NCBI RefSeq assembly: GCF_018294505.1
Contig: NC_057812.1
Coordinates: 60,929,789 to 60,993,788, forward strand
Length of the DNA stretch: 64,000 nucleotides
Reading direction: 5' to 3'
From: Triticum aestivum
Lineage: Eukaryota > Streptophyta > Magnoliopsida > Poales > Poaceae
Made by a program: the position numbers and the translations under genes. The notes under the pieces are model-generated. The model ran no database searches. It had not been told where the DNA came from and was given only the letters and a program-made list of their open reading frames with translations. Shown one piece after another: positions 13,222 through 25,194 of this stretch. Each line of letters starts with the position of its first letter. The first letter of the stretch is position 1.

Positions 13222-13254
13222 CCTCCTAGTAGGAGTCCTACTCCTACTAGGAGG
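13222..13254. repeat. Hairpin palindrome in the B2 5' LTR
   Basis: CCTCCTAGTAGGAGT (13222-13236) and its exact reverse complement (13240-13254) are separated by 3 bases, giving a 15-bp perfect stem upstream of the TATA box. The matching region is present with changes in B1 and in one LTR of B3, and is missing from the other B3 LTR. Confidence 0.9.
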
Positions 13255-13307
13255 AGGACTCCTCCTTGGCGCGCCATAGTGGCCGGCCGGCCTCCTCCCC
13301 TTGATCC

Positions 13308-13315
13308 TTTATATA
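13308..13315 (+). promoter_or_regulatory. Probable TATA box of the B2 5' LTR
   Basis: TTTATATA at the position conserved among the B-family LTRs, about 55 bp downstream of the hairpin. Confidence 0.6.
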
Positions 13316-13738
13316 CGGGGGCAGGGGGCACCCCTTGACACACAAGTTGATCCACGTGATCATATTCTTAGCCGTGTGCGGTGTCCCCTTCCACCATAGT
13401 CCTCGATAATATTGTAGCGGTGCTTAGGCGAAGCCCTGCGACGATAGTGCATCAAGATCGTCACCACGCCGTCGTGCTGACGGAACTCTTCCCCGACACT
13501 TTGCTGGATCGGAGTCCGGGGATCGTCATCGAGCTGAACGTGTGCTAGAACTCGGAGGTGCCGTAGTTTCGGTGCTTGATCGGTCGGGCCGTGGAGACGT
13601 ACGACTACATCAACCATAACGCTTCCGTTGTCGATCTACAAGGGTACGTAGATCACACTCTCCCCTCTCGTTGCTATGCATCACCATGATCTTGCGTGTG
13701 CGTAGGAAATTTTTTGAAATTACTACGTTCCCCAACAG

Positions 13739-13751
13739 TGGCATCCGAGCC
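13739..13751 (+). other. Copia B2 primer-binding site
   Basis: TGGCATCCGAGCC starts two bases after the LTR and resembles the initiator Met tRNA primer site. Confidence 0.8.
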
Positions 13752-14967
13752 TAGGTTTTATATGTTGATGTTATATGCACGAGTAGAACACAAGTGAGTT
13801 GTGGGCGATATAAGTCATACTGCTTACCAGCATGTCATACTTTGGTTCGGCGGTATTGTTGGACGAAGCGGCCCGGACCGACATTACGCGTACGCTTACG
13901 CGAGACCGGTTCTCCCGACGTGCTTTGCACATAGGTGGCTTGCGGGTGACAGTTTCTCCAACTTCATTTGAACCGAGTGTGGCTACGCCCGGTCCTTGCG
14001 AAGGTTAAAACAGCACCAACTTGACAAACTATCGTTGTGGTTTTGATGCGTAGGTAAGATTGGTTCTTGCTTAAGCCCGTAGCAGCCACGTAAAACTTGC
14101 AACAACAAAGTAGAGGACGTCTAACTTGTTTTTGCAGGGCATGTTGTGATGTGATATGGTCAAGACATGATGCTAAATTTTATTGTATGAGATGATCATG
14201 TTTTGTAACCGAGTTATCGGCATCTGGCAGGAGCCATATGGTTGTCGCTTTATTGTATGCAATGCAATCGCGCTGTAATGCTTTACTTTATCACTAAGCG
14301 GTAGCGATAGTCGTGGAAGCATAAGATTGGCGAGACGACAACGATGCTACGATGGAGATCAAGGTGTCGCGCCGGTGACGATGGTGATCACGACGGTGCT
14401 TCGAAGATGGAGATCACAAGCACAAGATGATGATGGCCATATCATATCACTTATATTGATTGCATGTGATGTTTATCTTTTATGCATCTTATCTTGCTTT
14501 GATTGACGGTAGCATTATAAGATGATCTCTCACTAATTATCAAGAAGTGTTCTCCCTGAGTATGCACCGTTGCGAAAGTTCTTCGTGCTGAGACACCACG
14601 TGATGATCGGGTGTGATAGGCTCTACGTTCAAATACAACAGGTGCAAAACAGTTGCACACGCGGAATACTCAGGTTATACTTGACGAGCCAAGCATATAC
14701 AGATATGGCCTCGGAACACGGAGACCGAAAGGTCGAGCGTGAATCATATAGTAGATATGATCAACATAGTGATGTTCACCAATGAAACTACTCCATCTCA
14801 CGTGATGATCGGACATGGTTTAGTTGATTTGGATCACGTAATCACTTAGAGGATTAGAGGGATGTCTATCTAAGTGGGAGTTCTTTAAGTAAATTAATTG
14901 AACCTAAATTTATCATGAAACTTAGTACCTGATAGTATCTTGCTTGTTTATGCTTGATTGTAGATAG
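13752..14967 (+). other. Untranslated leader of Copia B2
   Basis: About 1.2 kb precede the gag ATG. It contains a sense 71-codon ORF (14570-14785) and an antisense 69-codon ORF (14451-14660) at the same places as in B1 and B3. Confidence 0.6.
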
Positions 14968-17900
14968 ATGGCTCGTGTTGTTGTTCCGTTGAATTTTAAT
15001 GCGTTCCTTGAGAAAGCAAAGTTGAAAGATGATGGTAGCAATTACACGGACTGGGTCCGTAACTTGAGGATTATCCTCATTGCTGCACAGAAGAATTACG
15101 TCCTGGAAGCACCGCTGGGTGCCAGGCCTGCTGCTGGAGCAACACCAGATGTTATGAACGTCTGGCAGAGCAAAGCTGATGACTACTCGATAGTTCAGTG
15201 TGCCATGCTTTACGGCTTAGAATCGGGACTTCAACGACGTTTTGAACGTCATGGAGCATATGAGATGTTCCAGGAGTTGAAGTTAATATTTCAAGCAAAT
15301 GCCCGGATTGAGAGATATGAAGTCTCCAATAAGTTCTATAGCTGCAAGATGGAGGAGAACAGTTCTGTCAGTGAGCATATACTCAAAATGTCTGGGTATA
15401 ATAATCACTTGATTCAATTGGGAGTTAATCTTCCAGATGATTGCGTCATTGACAGAATTCTCCAATCACTGCCACCAAGCTACAAGAGCTTCGTGATGAA
15501 CTATAATATGCAAGGGATGAATAAGACTATTCCCGAGCTCTTCGCAATGCTGAAAGCTGCGGAGGTAGAAATCAAGAAGGAGCATCAAGTGTTGATGGTC
15601 AACAAGACCACTAGTTTCAAGAAAAAGGGCAAAGGGAAGAAGAAGGGGAACTTCAAAAAGAACGGCAAGCAAGTTGCTACTCAAGAGAAGAAACCCAAAC
15701 CTGGACCTAAGCCTGAAACTGAGTGCTTCTACTGCAAGCAGACTGGTCACTGGAAGCGGAACTGCCCCAAGTATTTGGCGGATAAGAAGGATGGCAAGGT
15801 GAACAAAGGTATATGTGATATACATGTTATTGATGTGTACCTTACTAATGCTCGCAGTAGCACCTGGGTATTTGATACTGGTTCTGTTGCTAATATTTGC
15901 AACTCGAAACAGGGACTACAGATTAAGCGAAGATTGGCTAAGGACGAGGTGACGATGCGCGTGGGAAATGGTTCCAAAGTCGATGTGATCGCAGTCGGCA
16001 CGCTACCTCTACATCTACCTTCGGGATTAATATTAGACCTAAATAATTGTTATTTGGTGCCAGCGTTAAGCATGAACATTATATCTGGATCTTGTTTGAT
16101 GCGAGACGGTTATTCATTTAAATCTGAGAATAATGGTTGTTCTATTTATATGAGTAATATCTTTTATGGTCATGCACCCTTAAAGAGTGGTCTATTTTTG
16201 TTGAATCTCGATAGTAGTGACACACATATTCATAGTGTTGAAGCCAAAAGATGCAGAGTTGATAATGATAGTGCAACTTATTTGTGGCACTGCCGTTTAG
16301 GTCATATCGGTGTAAAGCGCATGAAGAAACTCCATACTGATGGACTTTTGGAACCACTTGATTATGAATCACTTGGTACTTGCGAACCGTGCCTCATGGG
16401 CAAGATGACTAAAACACCGTTCTCCGGTACTATGGAGAGAGCAACAGATTTGTTGAAATCATACATACAGATGTATGTGGTCCGATGAATATTGAGGCTC
16501 GTGGCGGATATCGTTATTTTCTCACCTTCACAGATGACTTAAGCAGATATGGGTATATCTACTTAATGAAACATAAGTATGAAATGTTTGAAAAGTTCAA
16601 AGAATTTCAGAGTGAAGTTGAAAATCATCGTAACAAGAAAATAAAGTTTCTACGATCTGATCGTGGAGGAGAATATTTGAGTTACGAGTTTGGTGTACAT
16701 TTGAAAAATTGTGAAATAGTTTCGCAACTCACGCCACCCGGAACACCACAGCGTAATGGTGTGTCCGAATGTCGTAATCGTACTTTACTAGATATGGTGC
16801 GATCTATGATGTCTCTTACTGATTTACCGCTATCGTTTTGGGGTTATGCTTTGGAGACGGTCGCATTCACGTTAAATAGGGCACCATCAAAATCCTTTGA
16901 GACGACGCCTTATGAACTATGGTTTAGCAAGAAACCAAAGTTGTCGTTTCTAAAAGTTTGGGGCTGCGATGCTTATGTGAAAAAGCTTCAACCTGATAAG
17001 CTCGAACCCAAATCGGAGAAATGTGTCTTCATAGGATATCCAAAGGAGACTATTGGATACACCTTCTATCACAGATCCGAAGGCAAGACTTTTGTTGCTA
17101 AGTTCGGAAACTTTCTGGAGAAGGAGTTTCTCTCGAAAGAAGTGAGTGGGAGGAAAGTAGAACTTGACAAGGTAACTGTACCTACTCCCTTATTGGAAAG
17201 TAGTACATCACAAAAACCTGTTTCTGTGACACCTACACCAGTTAGTGAGGAAGCTAATGATGATGATCATGAAACTTCAGAACAAGATACTACTGAACCT
17301 CGTAGATCAACCAGAGTGAGATCCGCGCCAGAGTGGTACGGTAATCCTGTTCTGGAAGTCATGCTACTAGATCATGATGAACCTACGAACTATGAAGAAG
17401 CGATGGTGAGCCCAGATTCCGCAAAATGGCTTGAAGCCATGAAATCTGAGATGGGATCCATGTATGAGAACAAAGTATGGACTTTGGTTGACTTGCCCGA
17501 TGATCGGCAAGCAATTGAGAATAAATGGATCTTCAAGAAGAAGACTGACGCTGACGGTAATATTACTGTCTACAAAGCTCGACTTGTCGCAAAAGGTTTT
17601 CGGCAAGTTCAAGGGATTGACTACGATGAGACCTTCTCACCCGTAGCGATGCTTAAGTCTGTCCGAATCATGTTAGCAATTGCCGCATTTTATGATTATG
17701 AAATTTGGCAGATGGATGTCAAAACTGCATTCCTGAATGGATTTCTGGAAGAAGAGTTGTATATGATGCAACCAGAAGGTTTTGTCGATCCAAAGGGAGC
17801 TAACAAAGTGTGCAAGCTCCAGCGATCCATTTATGGACTGGTGCAAGCCTCTCGGAGTTGGAATAAATGCTTTGATAGTGTGATCAAAGCATTTGGTTTT

Positions 17901-18953
17901 ATACAGACTTTTGGAGAAGCCTGTATTTACAAGAAAGTGAGTGGGAGCTCTGTAGCATTTCTGATATTATATGTGGATGACATATTGCTAATTGGAAATG
18001 ATATAGAATTTCTGGATAGCATAAAGGGATACTTGAATAAGAGTTTTTCAATGAAAGACCTCGGTGAAGCTGCTTACAGATTAGGCATTAAGATCTATAG
18101 AGATAAATCAAGACGCTTAATTGGACTTTCACAAAGCACATACCTTGACAAAGTTTTGAAGAAGTTCAAAATGGATCAAGCAAAGAAAGGGTTCTTGCCT
18201 GTGTTACAAGGTGTGAAATTGAGTAAGACTCAATGCCCGACCACTGCAGAAGATAGAGAGAAAATAAAAGATGTTCCCTATGCTTCAACCATAGGCTCTA
18301 TCATGTATGCAATGCTGTGTACCAGACCTGATGTGTGCCTTGCCATAAGTCTAGCAGGGAGGTACCAAAGTGATCCAGGAGTGGATCACTGGACAGCGGT
18401 CAAGAACATCCTGAAATACCTGAAAAGGACTAAGGATATGTTTCTCATATATGGAGGTGACAAAGAGCTCATCGTAAAAGGTTACACTGATGCAAGCTTT
18501 GACACTGATCCGGACGATTCTAAATCGCAAACCGGATACGTGTTTACATTAAGCGATGGAGCTGTCAGTTGGTGCAGTTCTAAACAAAGCGTTGTAGCGG
18601 GATCTACATGTGAAGCGGAGTACATAGCTGCTTCGGAAGCAGCAAATGAAGGAGTCTGGATGAAGGAGTTCATATCCGATCTAGGTGTCATACCTAGTGC
18701 ATCGGGTCCAATGAAAATCTTTTGTGACAATACTGGTGCAATTGCTTTGGCAAAGGAATCCAGATTTCACAAGAGAACCAAGCACATCAAGAGACGCTTC
18801 AATTCCATCCGGGATCTAGTCCAGGTGGGAGACATAGAGATTTGCAAGATACATACGGATCTGAATGTTGCAGACCTGTTGACTAAGCCTCTTCCACGAG
18901 CAAAACATGATCAGCACCAAGGCTCCATGGGTGTTAGAATCATTACTGTGTAA
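14968..18953 (+). pseudogene. Copia B2 gag-pol polyprotein (single 1-base deletion)
   Basis: One long polyprotein for retrotransposition is split into two frames, 14968-16488 and 16485-18953. Rough residue positions are Gag 1-250 with the CCHC knuckle CFYCKQTGHWKRNC near 250, and protease WVFDTGSV near 295. WHCRLGHIG lies near 440. The integrase Asp, Asp and Glu follow (DVCGP region, RSDRGGEY, VSECRNRT), then RT with YVDDILLIG, then RNase H with CEAEYIAASEA and a C-terminus GVRIITV. The frame is lost near 16455, where B1 and B3 have GTTGGAAATC and B2 has GTTGAAATC. The residue after the catalytic Glu is Cys, where B1 and B3 have Arg. With that one base the frame would equal B3's 1328 codons. 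Confidence 0.95.
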
Positions 18954-18975
18954 TCTAGATTATTGACTCTAGTGC

Positions 18976-18986
18976 AAGTGGGAGAC
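18976..18986 (+). other. Copia B2 polypurine tract
   Basis: AAGTGGGAGAC directly precedes the 3' LTR and would prime plus-strand DNA synthesis. The same tract is present, inverted, in B3 (38640-38650). Confidence 0.75.
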
Positions 18987-20694
18987 TGAAGGAAATATGC
19001 CCTAGAGGCAATAATAAAGTTATTATTTATTTCCTTATATCATGATAAATGTTTATTATTCATGCTAGAATTGTATTAACCGGAAACATAATACATGTGT
19101 GAATACATAGACAAACAAAGTGTCACTAGTATGCCTCTACTTGACTAGCTCGTTAATCAAAGATGGTTATGTTTCCTAACCATGAACAAGGAGTTGTCAT
19201 TTGATTAACGGGATCACATCATTAGTTCAATGATCTGATTGACATGACCCATTCCATTAGCTTAGCACCCGGTCATTTAGTATGTTGCTATTGCTTTCTT
19301 CATGACTTATACATGTTCCTATGACTATGAGATTATGCAACTCCCGTTTGCCGGAGGAACACTTTGTGTGCTACCAAACGTCACAACGTAACTGGGTGAT
19401 TATAAAGGAGCTCTACAGGTGTCTCCAAAGGTACATGTTGGGTTGGCGTATTTCGAGATTAGGATTTGTCACTCCGATTGTCGGAGAGGTATCTCTGGGC
19501 CCTCTCGGTAATGCACATCACATAAGCCTTGCAAGCATTGCAACTAATGAGTTAGTTGCGAGATGATGTATTATGGAACGAGTAAAGAGACTTGCCGGTA
19601 ACGAGATTGAACTAGGTATTGAGATACCGACGATCTAATCTCGGGCAAGTAACATACCGATGACAAAGGGAACAACTTATGTTGTTATGCGGTCTGACCA
19701 ATAAAGATCTTCGTAGAATATGTACGAGCCAATATGAGCATCCAGGTTCCGCTATTGGTTATTGACCGGAGATGTGTCTCGGTCATGTCCACATTGTTCT
19801 CGAACCCGTAGGGTCCGCACGCTTAAGGTTTTGATGGCAGTTATATTATGAGTTTATGAGTTTTGATGTACCAAAGTTAGTTCAGAGTCCCGGATGTGAT
19901 CACGGACATGACGAGGAGTCTCGAAATGGTCGAGACATAAAGATTGATATATTGGACGGCTATATTCGGACACCGGAAGTGTTCCGGGTGATTTCGGAGA
20001 AAACCGGAGAGCCGGAGGGTTACCGGAACCCCCCGGGAGAAGTAATGGGCCATATGGGCCTTAGTGGAGAGAGAGAGGGGCAGCCAAAGGTGGGCCGCGC
20101 GCCTCCTCCCCCTGGTCCGAATTGGACTAGGAGAGGGGGGCGGCGCCCCCCCTTTCCCTCTCCCTCCCCACTTCTTTCCCCCTCCTAGTAGGAGTCCGAC
20201 TCCTACTAGGAGGAGGACTCCTCCTTGGCGCGCCATAGTGGCCGGCCGGCCTCCTCCCCTTGATCCTTTATATACGGGGGCAGGGGCACCCCTTGACACA
20301 CAAGTTGATCCACGTGATCATATTCTTAGCCGTGTGCGGTGCCCCCTTCCACCATAGTCCTCGATAATATTGTAGCGGTGCTTAGGCGAAGCCCTGCGAT
20401 GATAGTGCATCAAGATCGTCACCACGCCGTCGTGCTGATGGAACTCTTCCCCGACACTTTGCTGGATCGGAGTCCGGGGATCGTCATCGAGCTGAACGTG
20501 TGCTAGAACTCGGAGGTGCCATAGTTTCGGTGCTTGATCGGTCAGGCCGTGGAGACGTACGACTACATCAACCAAACGCTTCTGTTGTCGATCTACAAGG
20601 GTACGTAGATCACACTCTCCCCTCTTATTGCTATGCATCACCATGATCTTGCGTGTGCGTAGGAGAATTTTTGAAATTACTACGTTCCCCAACA
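18987..20694 (+). repeat. Copia B2 3' LTR
   Basis: 1708 bp, TG...CA bounded, followed by the TSD GTTAG. A few substitutions and small indels separate it from the 5' LTR. Confidence 0.96.
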
Positions 20695-20699
20695 GTTAG

Positions 20700-23207
20700 T
20701 AACAAGGGTCTTTGGAACCCAAATAGACCATTCAATATATTCATGAGGAGAACCAACGAATTTGGCATAGACATGCCCATCACTAGCACGACATAACATA
20801 TAAGAAGGATTAAAGTCGTCGGCTTTGATGAGAGGAGTGGAATTGCCCTTTATGACAGCGCCACCCTTCGCATTGTTCTTCTTCTCCTTGTAAGCACTCT
20901 CTCCCTCCTTCACAAAGGTTTGCATGAGAGGAGGAGGTCGTTTGGTCTTGTCATTCTTCTTCTTGTTCTTGGACTCGGGCACGTACCCAACCCCTTCCTT
21001 GGCCACAACTCCCTTTTGGTTGATCAAGAGGTCATTGAGGTTCTTCTTGCCTTGTATGCAAGTCGCAAGACCTCTCTCAAGTTGCACCTTTAGCTTAGCG
21101 TTCTCCTCAACAAGATGCACATGCTCACAACGCGGGTTAGTAGCATTTGCATTATCAATTAACATCATACGAGGAAAAGTGGCTTTTTCCTTGGTTAGCT
21201 TTACTTGAAGTTGATCATGAGACTCTTTGAGGCTAGCATGAGCACCATTCAAGACCTTGTGAGCCTTGCCAAGTAGATCAAACTCCTCTTTGAGTCTAGC
21301 AAGATCAACCTCAAGTTCGGCCTTCTCGGAGTTTAGCACGTGAGAAACAATGAGAACATGATCATAATCTTTCTTTAACTTAGCATGATCAACGTTGTGT
21401 GACTCCTCAAGAGCCAAACGAAGACCACGCTCTTCCTCAAGAGCATTGGAAAGATCCGAAATCTCATCGACATAGTCACGACTATGCCCTTCCATCTTAG
21501 TGATGGTATCTTCGTGAGCCTCGATCATGTCATTGGCTTCACCAAGTTGTTCCAAGAGAGCAACAAAGTGCTTCTTGGATTTATCCTTAAGTTTGCCCAT
21601 AAAGGCCTCAAACTCATTTGCCTCCACATTAGCTCCCTCATGTTCATCAATGCTATCCGTCGAAGAAGGATGATTAATGATGGTAGTTTTGATGTTTGGG
21701 GTTACCTTGTTGGTGGCTTTAGCCATGAGGCACTTGGCGGTGATGCTCTCATCGGGTGAGTCGAAGAGAGACACCCGTGGAGTCGTCGCAATGGCAACTG
21801 AGGCCATGGCAGCCAGCTCACCATCTTCATCATCATCATCATCCTTATTGTACTCTTCTTGTACCACCAATGCCTTGGGAGGAGTCTTCTTGATGAAGTT
21901 TCTCTTGTTGGGGAACGACTTGGCCTTGTCCTTTCGGATGAGCTTGCCACCATTGTCTTCCCTCTTCTCATACGGGCACTCCGCAACAAAATGACTCACA
22001 TTGCCACAATTGTAGCAAGTCCTTACACGTTGCTTGCTCTTCGTGCCACTCGAGTTGTTTTTGTTAAAGTTTGGCCTCGAGTTTTTCTTGCTCCAAAATT
22101 GCCTTGAAGCGAGTGCCATGTGTTCATGATATGCATACTTTGTATCTTCGGGGTTGCTCTCTTCTTCTTCCTCTTCTTCTTCTTCAACGGAGAGCTTGGC
22201 CTTCAATGCAAGTTGGGCTTCTTTGCCCTTTGAGAACGAAGCACCGCATTGTCGGCGGTCTTGTCCAAAATGTTCATGGCCACAAACTCATCCAACACTT
22301 CGCTTGAGGTCAAAGTGTGGAAGTCCGGTATTTGACGAATGACGGAGGACATGGCCTTGTGGTAGGGCATCATTGCCTTGAGGAATTTGCACTTGATCCA
22401 ATTGTCATCCGTGTCCTTGCTCCCGTGATCTCGGAGTGAGACCGTGAGTTTGGTTACTCTCCGATAAAGCTCACGAGGTTCTTCATCTTCTTTCATTGCA
22501 AACTCATCGGCCTCATCTTGCACCACTTCATAGTTGGAGCGTTGAATGCTTGCGCTTCCCCGGTAGAGAGAGACAACACAAAGCCATGCGTCTTTGGCCA
22601 AGGCGAAGGGCCGAAGATGAGGTAGGTCTTCGGGTGGGATTGCATCTTAAATGATGAAGAGAGCATTCTCATTGAATTGATTATCCGCGGCTTCTCGAGG
22701 AGTGAAATTGCTTGGATCATGCGGATAGAAACCTTCTTCAATGATTCTCCAAAGATTAGTGTTCACATGATTTAAATGACGTTTAAAGCGGTAAAACCAA
22801 GAATCAAAGTCCTCATTTTTCACAATCTTAGGGGGAGGACCGGCATGATTCAAATGAGTGGAAGGAACCGGTCCACCATAAACAAGTGGTGGTTCCACAT
22901 GAGCAAAGATGACGGTGTCATTCTTACCACTAGAAGAAGGAGCCTTTTCACTACTAGCTTCCCCCTTATCGGAGGTAGCATCTGTCACCTTGTCGGTGGG
23001 ATTACCCACTTTCAACGGTGCGGTGGATAGTTTAAGCCCTTCAAGGAATTTAGTAAACATGCTTTCAACCTCGGTCGTCATGGAGGTTTTCAATGTCTCC
23101 CAGGCCACATTGAACTCCTCACGAGAGGCCGAGGTTCCCCCATCGCCTGTAGACGAGATCGGATTCACACCAGAGTGTTCCTCCACACCGTCTATGGTAT
23201 CAAGCAT
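20700..23207 (-). pseudogene. Copia A Gag (broken)
   Basis: This capsid-type protein packages element RNA. The ATG at 23207 lies shortly downstream (in element sense) of the PBS. Following it are a Ser/Thr/Pro-rich N-terminus, a UBN2-like domain (DFDSWFYRFKRHL, DEPRELYRRVTKL-like) and a run of nine or more Glu. Next is the CCHC knuckle CYNCGNVSHFVAEC (about 22015-21975), then a long charged coiled-coil-like segment with heptad-type Leu, Glu and Lys. An in-frame TAA lies near 22647 and a frameshift near 22206. The end at 20700 is the B2 insertion site; the next residues continue at 12017. Confidence 0.9.
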
Positions 23208-23243
23208 ACTCTTCGGACGGTAAAGTCCTTAATAAAGATATGA

Positions 23244-23256
23244 GGCTCTGATACCA
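23244..23256 (-). other. Copia A primer-binding site
   Basis: On the minus strand this reads TGGTATCAGAGCC, an exact match to the core complementary to the 3' end of initiator Met tRNA. It lies two bases from the LTR edge. Confidence 0.9.
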
Positions 23257-23258
23257 AT

Positions 23259-24938
23259 TGAAAGGATCGATATGGTTGACTAGAGGGGGGTGAATAGGAA
23301 ACTAACAATTTTTAGCTTTTCTTTAACAATTTAAACTTTGCATCAAAGTAGGTTGTCTAGATATGCAACTAGGTGAGCAACCTATATGATGCAACAAGGA
23401 TAGGAACACAAGCAAGCAAGAGATATAACACAAATAAGCTTGCACAAGTAAAGGCACGAGATAACCAAGAGTGGAGATGGTGGAGACGAGGATGTGTTAC
23501 CGAAGTTCCTTCCCTTTGAGGGGAAGTACGTCTCTGTTGGAGCAGTGTGGAGGCACAATGCTTCCCAAGAAGCCACTAGGGCCACCGTATTCTCCTCACG
23601 CCCTCACACAATGCGAGATACTGTGATTCCACTATTGGTGCCCTTGGAGGCGGCGATCGAACCTTTACAAACAAGGTTGGGGCAATCTCCACAACTCAAT
23701 TGGAGGCTCCCAACGACACCATGAAGCTTCACCACAATGGACTATGGCTCCACGGTGACCTCAACCGTCTAGGATGCTCAAACACCCAAGAGTAACAAGA
23801 TCCGCAAGGGATTAGTGGGGGGAATCAAATTTCTCTTGGTGGAAGTGTGGATCGAGGCCTTCTCAACCACTCCCGAGCAAATCAACAAGTTTGATTGGCT
23901 AGGGAGTGAGATCGGGCGAAAATGGAGCTTAGAGCAACAATGGAGCTTAGGGTTGGAAGAGGTGAGTCAACGGGGAAGAAGGGGACCCCTTTTATAGTGA
24001 GGGACAAAGATCCAACCATTATCCACCTACCAGCCCGCGGCCAGCGGTACTACCGCGCCAGGCCAGCGGTACTACCGTGGGGCCATGTGGTACTTCCGCT
24101 TGCTGCCAAGCGGTACTACCGCAAGGTCACGCGGTACAACCGTGCAGGCCTGCGGTACTACCGCTGCACCAACAACAGCTAGGGAGGACCTGTAGCACAA
24201 GCGCTGAGGGCGGTACTTCCGCGGGCGCGGTCCTACCGCTCCCCCTTGCGGTACTACCGCAAGGCAGGAACCCCCTAGCCTGGGAAGAGTGTGGATAAGG
24301 AAACATCCGTGCCTACTTCTGCTGAAAAACGGAAGAAGCAAAAACCCGACACAGTACTACCGCAGAGGGGCGGTACTACCGCCTGACAGCTGAGCACGGT
24401 ATTACCACGGAAGGAAAGCGGTACTACCATGGTGGGCGCGGATGTAAAAAATTACATCCGCCCCTACTACCGCAGGGGAGCGGTACTAGCCTGGTGGGCC
24501 ACGGTAGTGCAGCTCCAGGGGAGCGGTACTACCGTGGGCACCTGCGGTACTACCGCGCCGCAGCACGGTACTACTGGTGCCTACGGTACTACCGCTCGCC
24601 TGGGAGCAGTACTACCGCGAGCCACCACAGCAGTCAGAAACAAGGACGGAGGAAGCTCCAAGGCGCAAGGGAAAGGAGGGGACAAGGAAGAAACGTGTAC
24701 GTGATGATTCCACCCAAACCTTTTCGACGCAGACCCCCTCTTAATAGTACGGCTTTCCTACGACTCAAATCCACCAAAAAGAAACGTAGAAAAGACACCA
24801 TCTTCAACAGTCTTCGAGGGGCACCCAACCGTCTTGTCCCTAGCGATGAAACGTCTGGGATACTCAAGGCACACGATTAGTCCGCAAACGCATTGTCATC
24901 AATCACCAAAACTCCTTAGGGATAAATATGCTCTTACA
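23259..24938 (-). repeat. Copia A 5' LTR
   Basis: 1680 bp with TG at 23259 and CA at 24937-24938 on the plus strand. On the minus strand it starts TGTAAGAGCATATTTATCCC and ends before the PBS. It contains an unusual array of short palindromes (24043-24620). The partner LTR lies outside the window. Confidence 0.88.
24043..24620. repeat. Array of GCGGTACTACCGC palindromes
   Basis: About 18 perfect or near-perfect copies of the self-complementary core CGGTACTACCG are scattered at roughly 20-50 bp spacing in GC-rich DNA. They are interspersed repeats with variable spacers, not a head-to-tail tandem array. They lie inside the Copia A LTR. Confidence 0.85.
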
Positions 24939-24943
24939 ACACT

Positions 24944-25190
24944 CCATAGAAAATTCATGCTGAAGTTGATTAGGAGGCATATAAGCTGTGTGAAGCCAAC
25001 TCTAAAGGAATTAATAAGAAGGATAGCAGAATTTTTGCTAGTCGATACTTGATGAGGCAACAACAAAAGCTGCAAGGCCTAAGTTGAAGACAATGCATAT
25101 TGTTGTGCATATTGATGAGAAGTGGTTTAACATGACCAAGAAGAATAAAACCTATTATCTGCTGGATGGGGAGGAAGAGCCTACGAGGCC
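24944..25190 (+). pseudogene. Mariner-like transposase fragment
   Basis: The plus-strand frame shows [13 protein letters not shown] followed, after a break near 25050, by [18 protein letters not shown] and [10 protein letters not shown]. This is the region around the first catalytic Asp of plant mariner-like (Tc1/mariner, DD39D) transposases, the autonomous relatives of Stowaway MITEs. The later catalytic residues are missing because the sequence switches to gypsy DNA near 25190. The left side is cut by Copia A's LTR at 24938. Only about 80 residues remain. Confidence 0.75.
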
Positions 25191-25194
25191 TATT

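Larger units (their letters stand above)
12023..13737 (+). repeat. Copia B2 5' LTR
   Basis: Starts TGAAGGAAATATGCC and ends TTCCCCAACA directly before the PBS. A TATA box and a 15-bp stem hairpin are listed separately. Confidence 0.96.
12023..20694 (+). mobile_element. Copia B2: nearly intact Ty1/copia element in Copia A
   Basis: The element is 8672 bp with TG...CA LTRs of 1715 and 1708 bp and a perfect TSD GTTAG (12018-12022 and 20695-20699). PBS, leader, gag-pol and polypurine tract are all present. Same family and orientation as B1, 637 bp away. It inserted at the gag/protease junction of Copia A. Its polyprotein carries one visible frameshift, so it is much younger than its host element. 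Confidence 0.97.
1..24938 (-). mobile_element. Copia A: old Ty1/copia retrotransposon, 3' end outside the window
   Basis: Read on the minus strand, the order is 5' LTR (23259-24938), initiator-Met PBS, gag with a zinc knuckle, protease, integrase, then RT and RNase H running off the window start. The order PR-INT-RT-RH places it in Ty1/copia. Two younger copia elements (2681-11385 and 12023-20694) split it. Removing them together with one TSD copy each rejoins the coding sense across both junctions. Its own TSD cannot be checked because the 3' LTR lies beyond position 1; the base string next to the 5' LTR is ACACT (24939-24943). Stops and frameshifts in every domain mark it as dead and older than its insertions. 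Confidence 0.93.

Noticed and set aside
20924..22342. Several plus-strand ORFs opposite the Copia A gag
   Set aside because: They are antisense shadows of the Glu- and Lys-rich gag frame and have no motifs of their own.
24043..24620. CRISPR-like array of short repeats
   Set aside because: The repeats are only about 11-13 bp, palindromic, with irregular spacers, inside a plant LTR. No cas genes are present and the DNA is eukaryotic.
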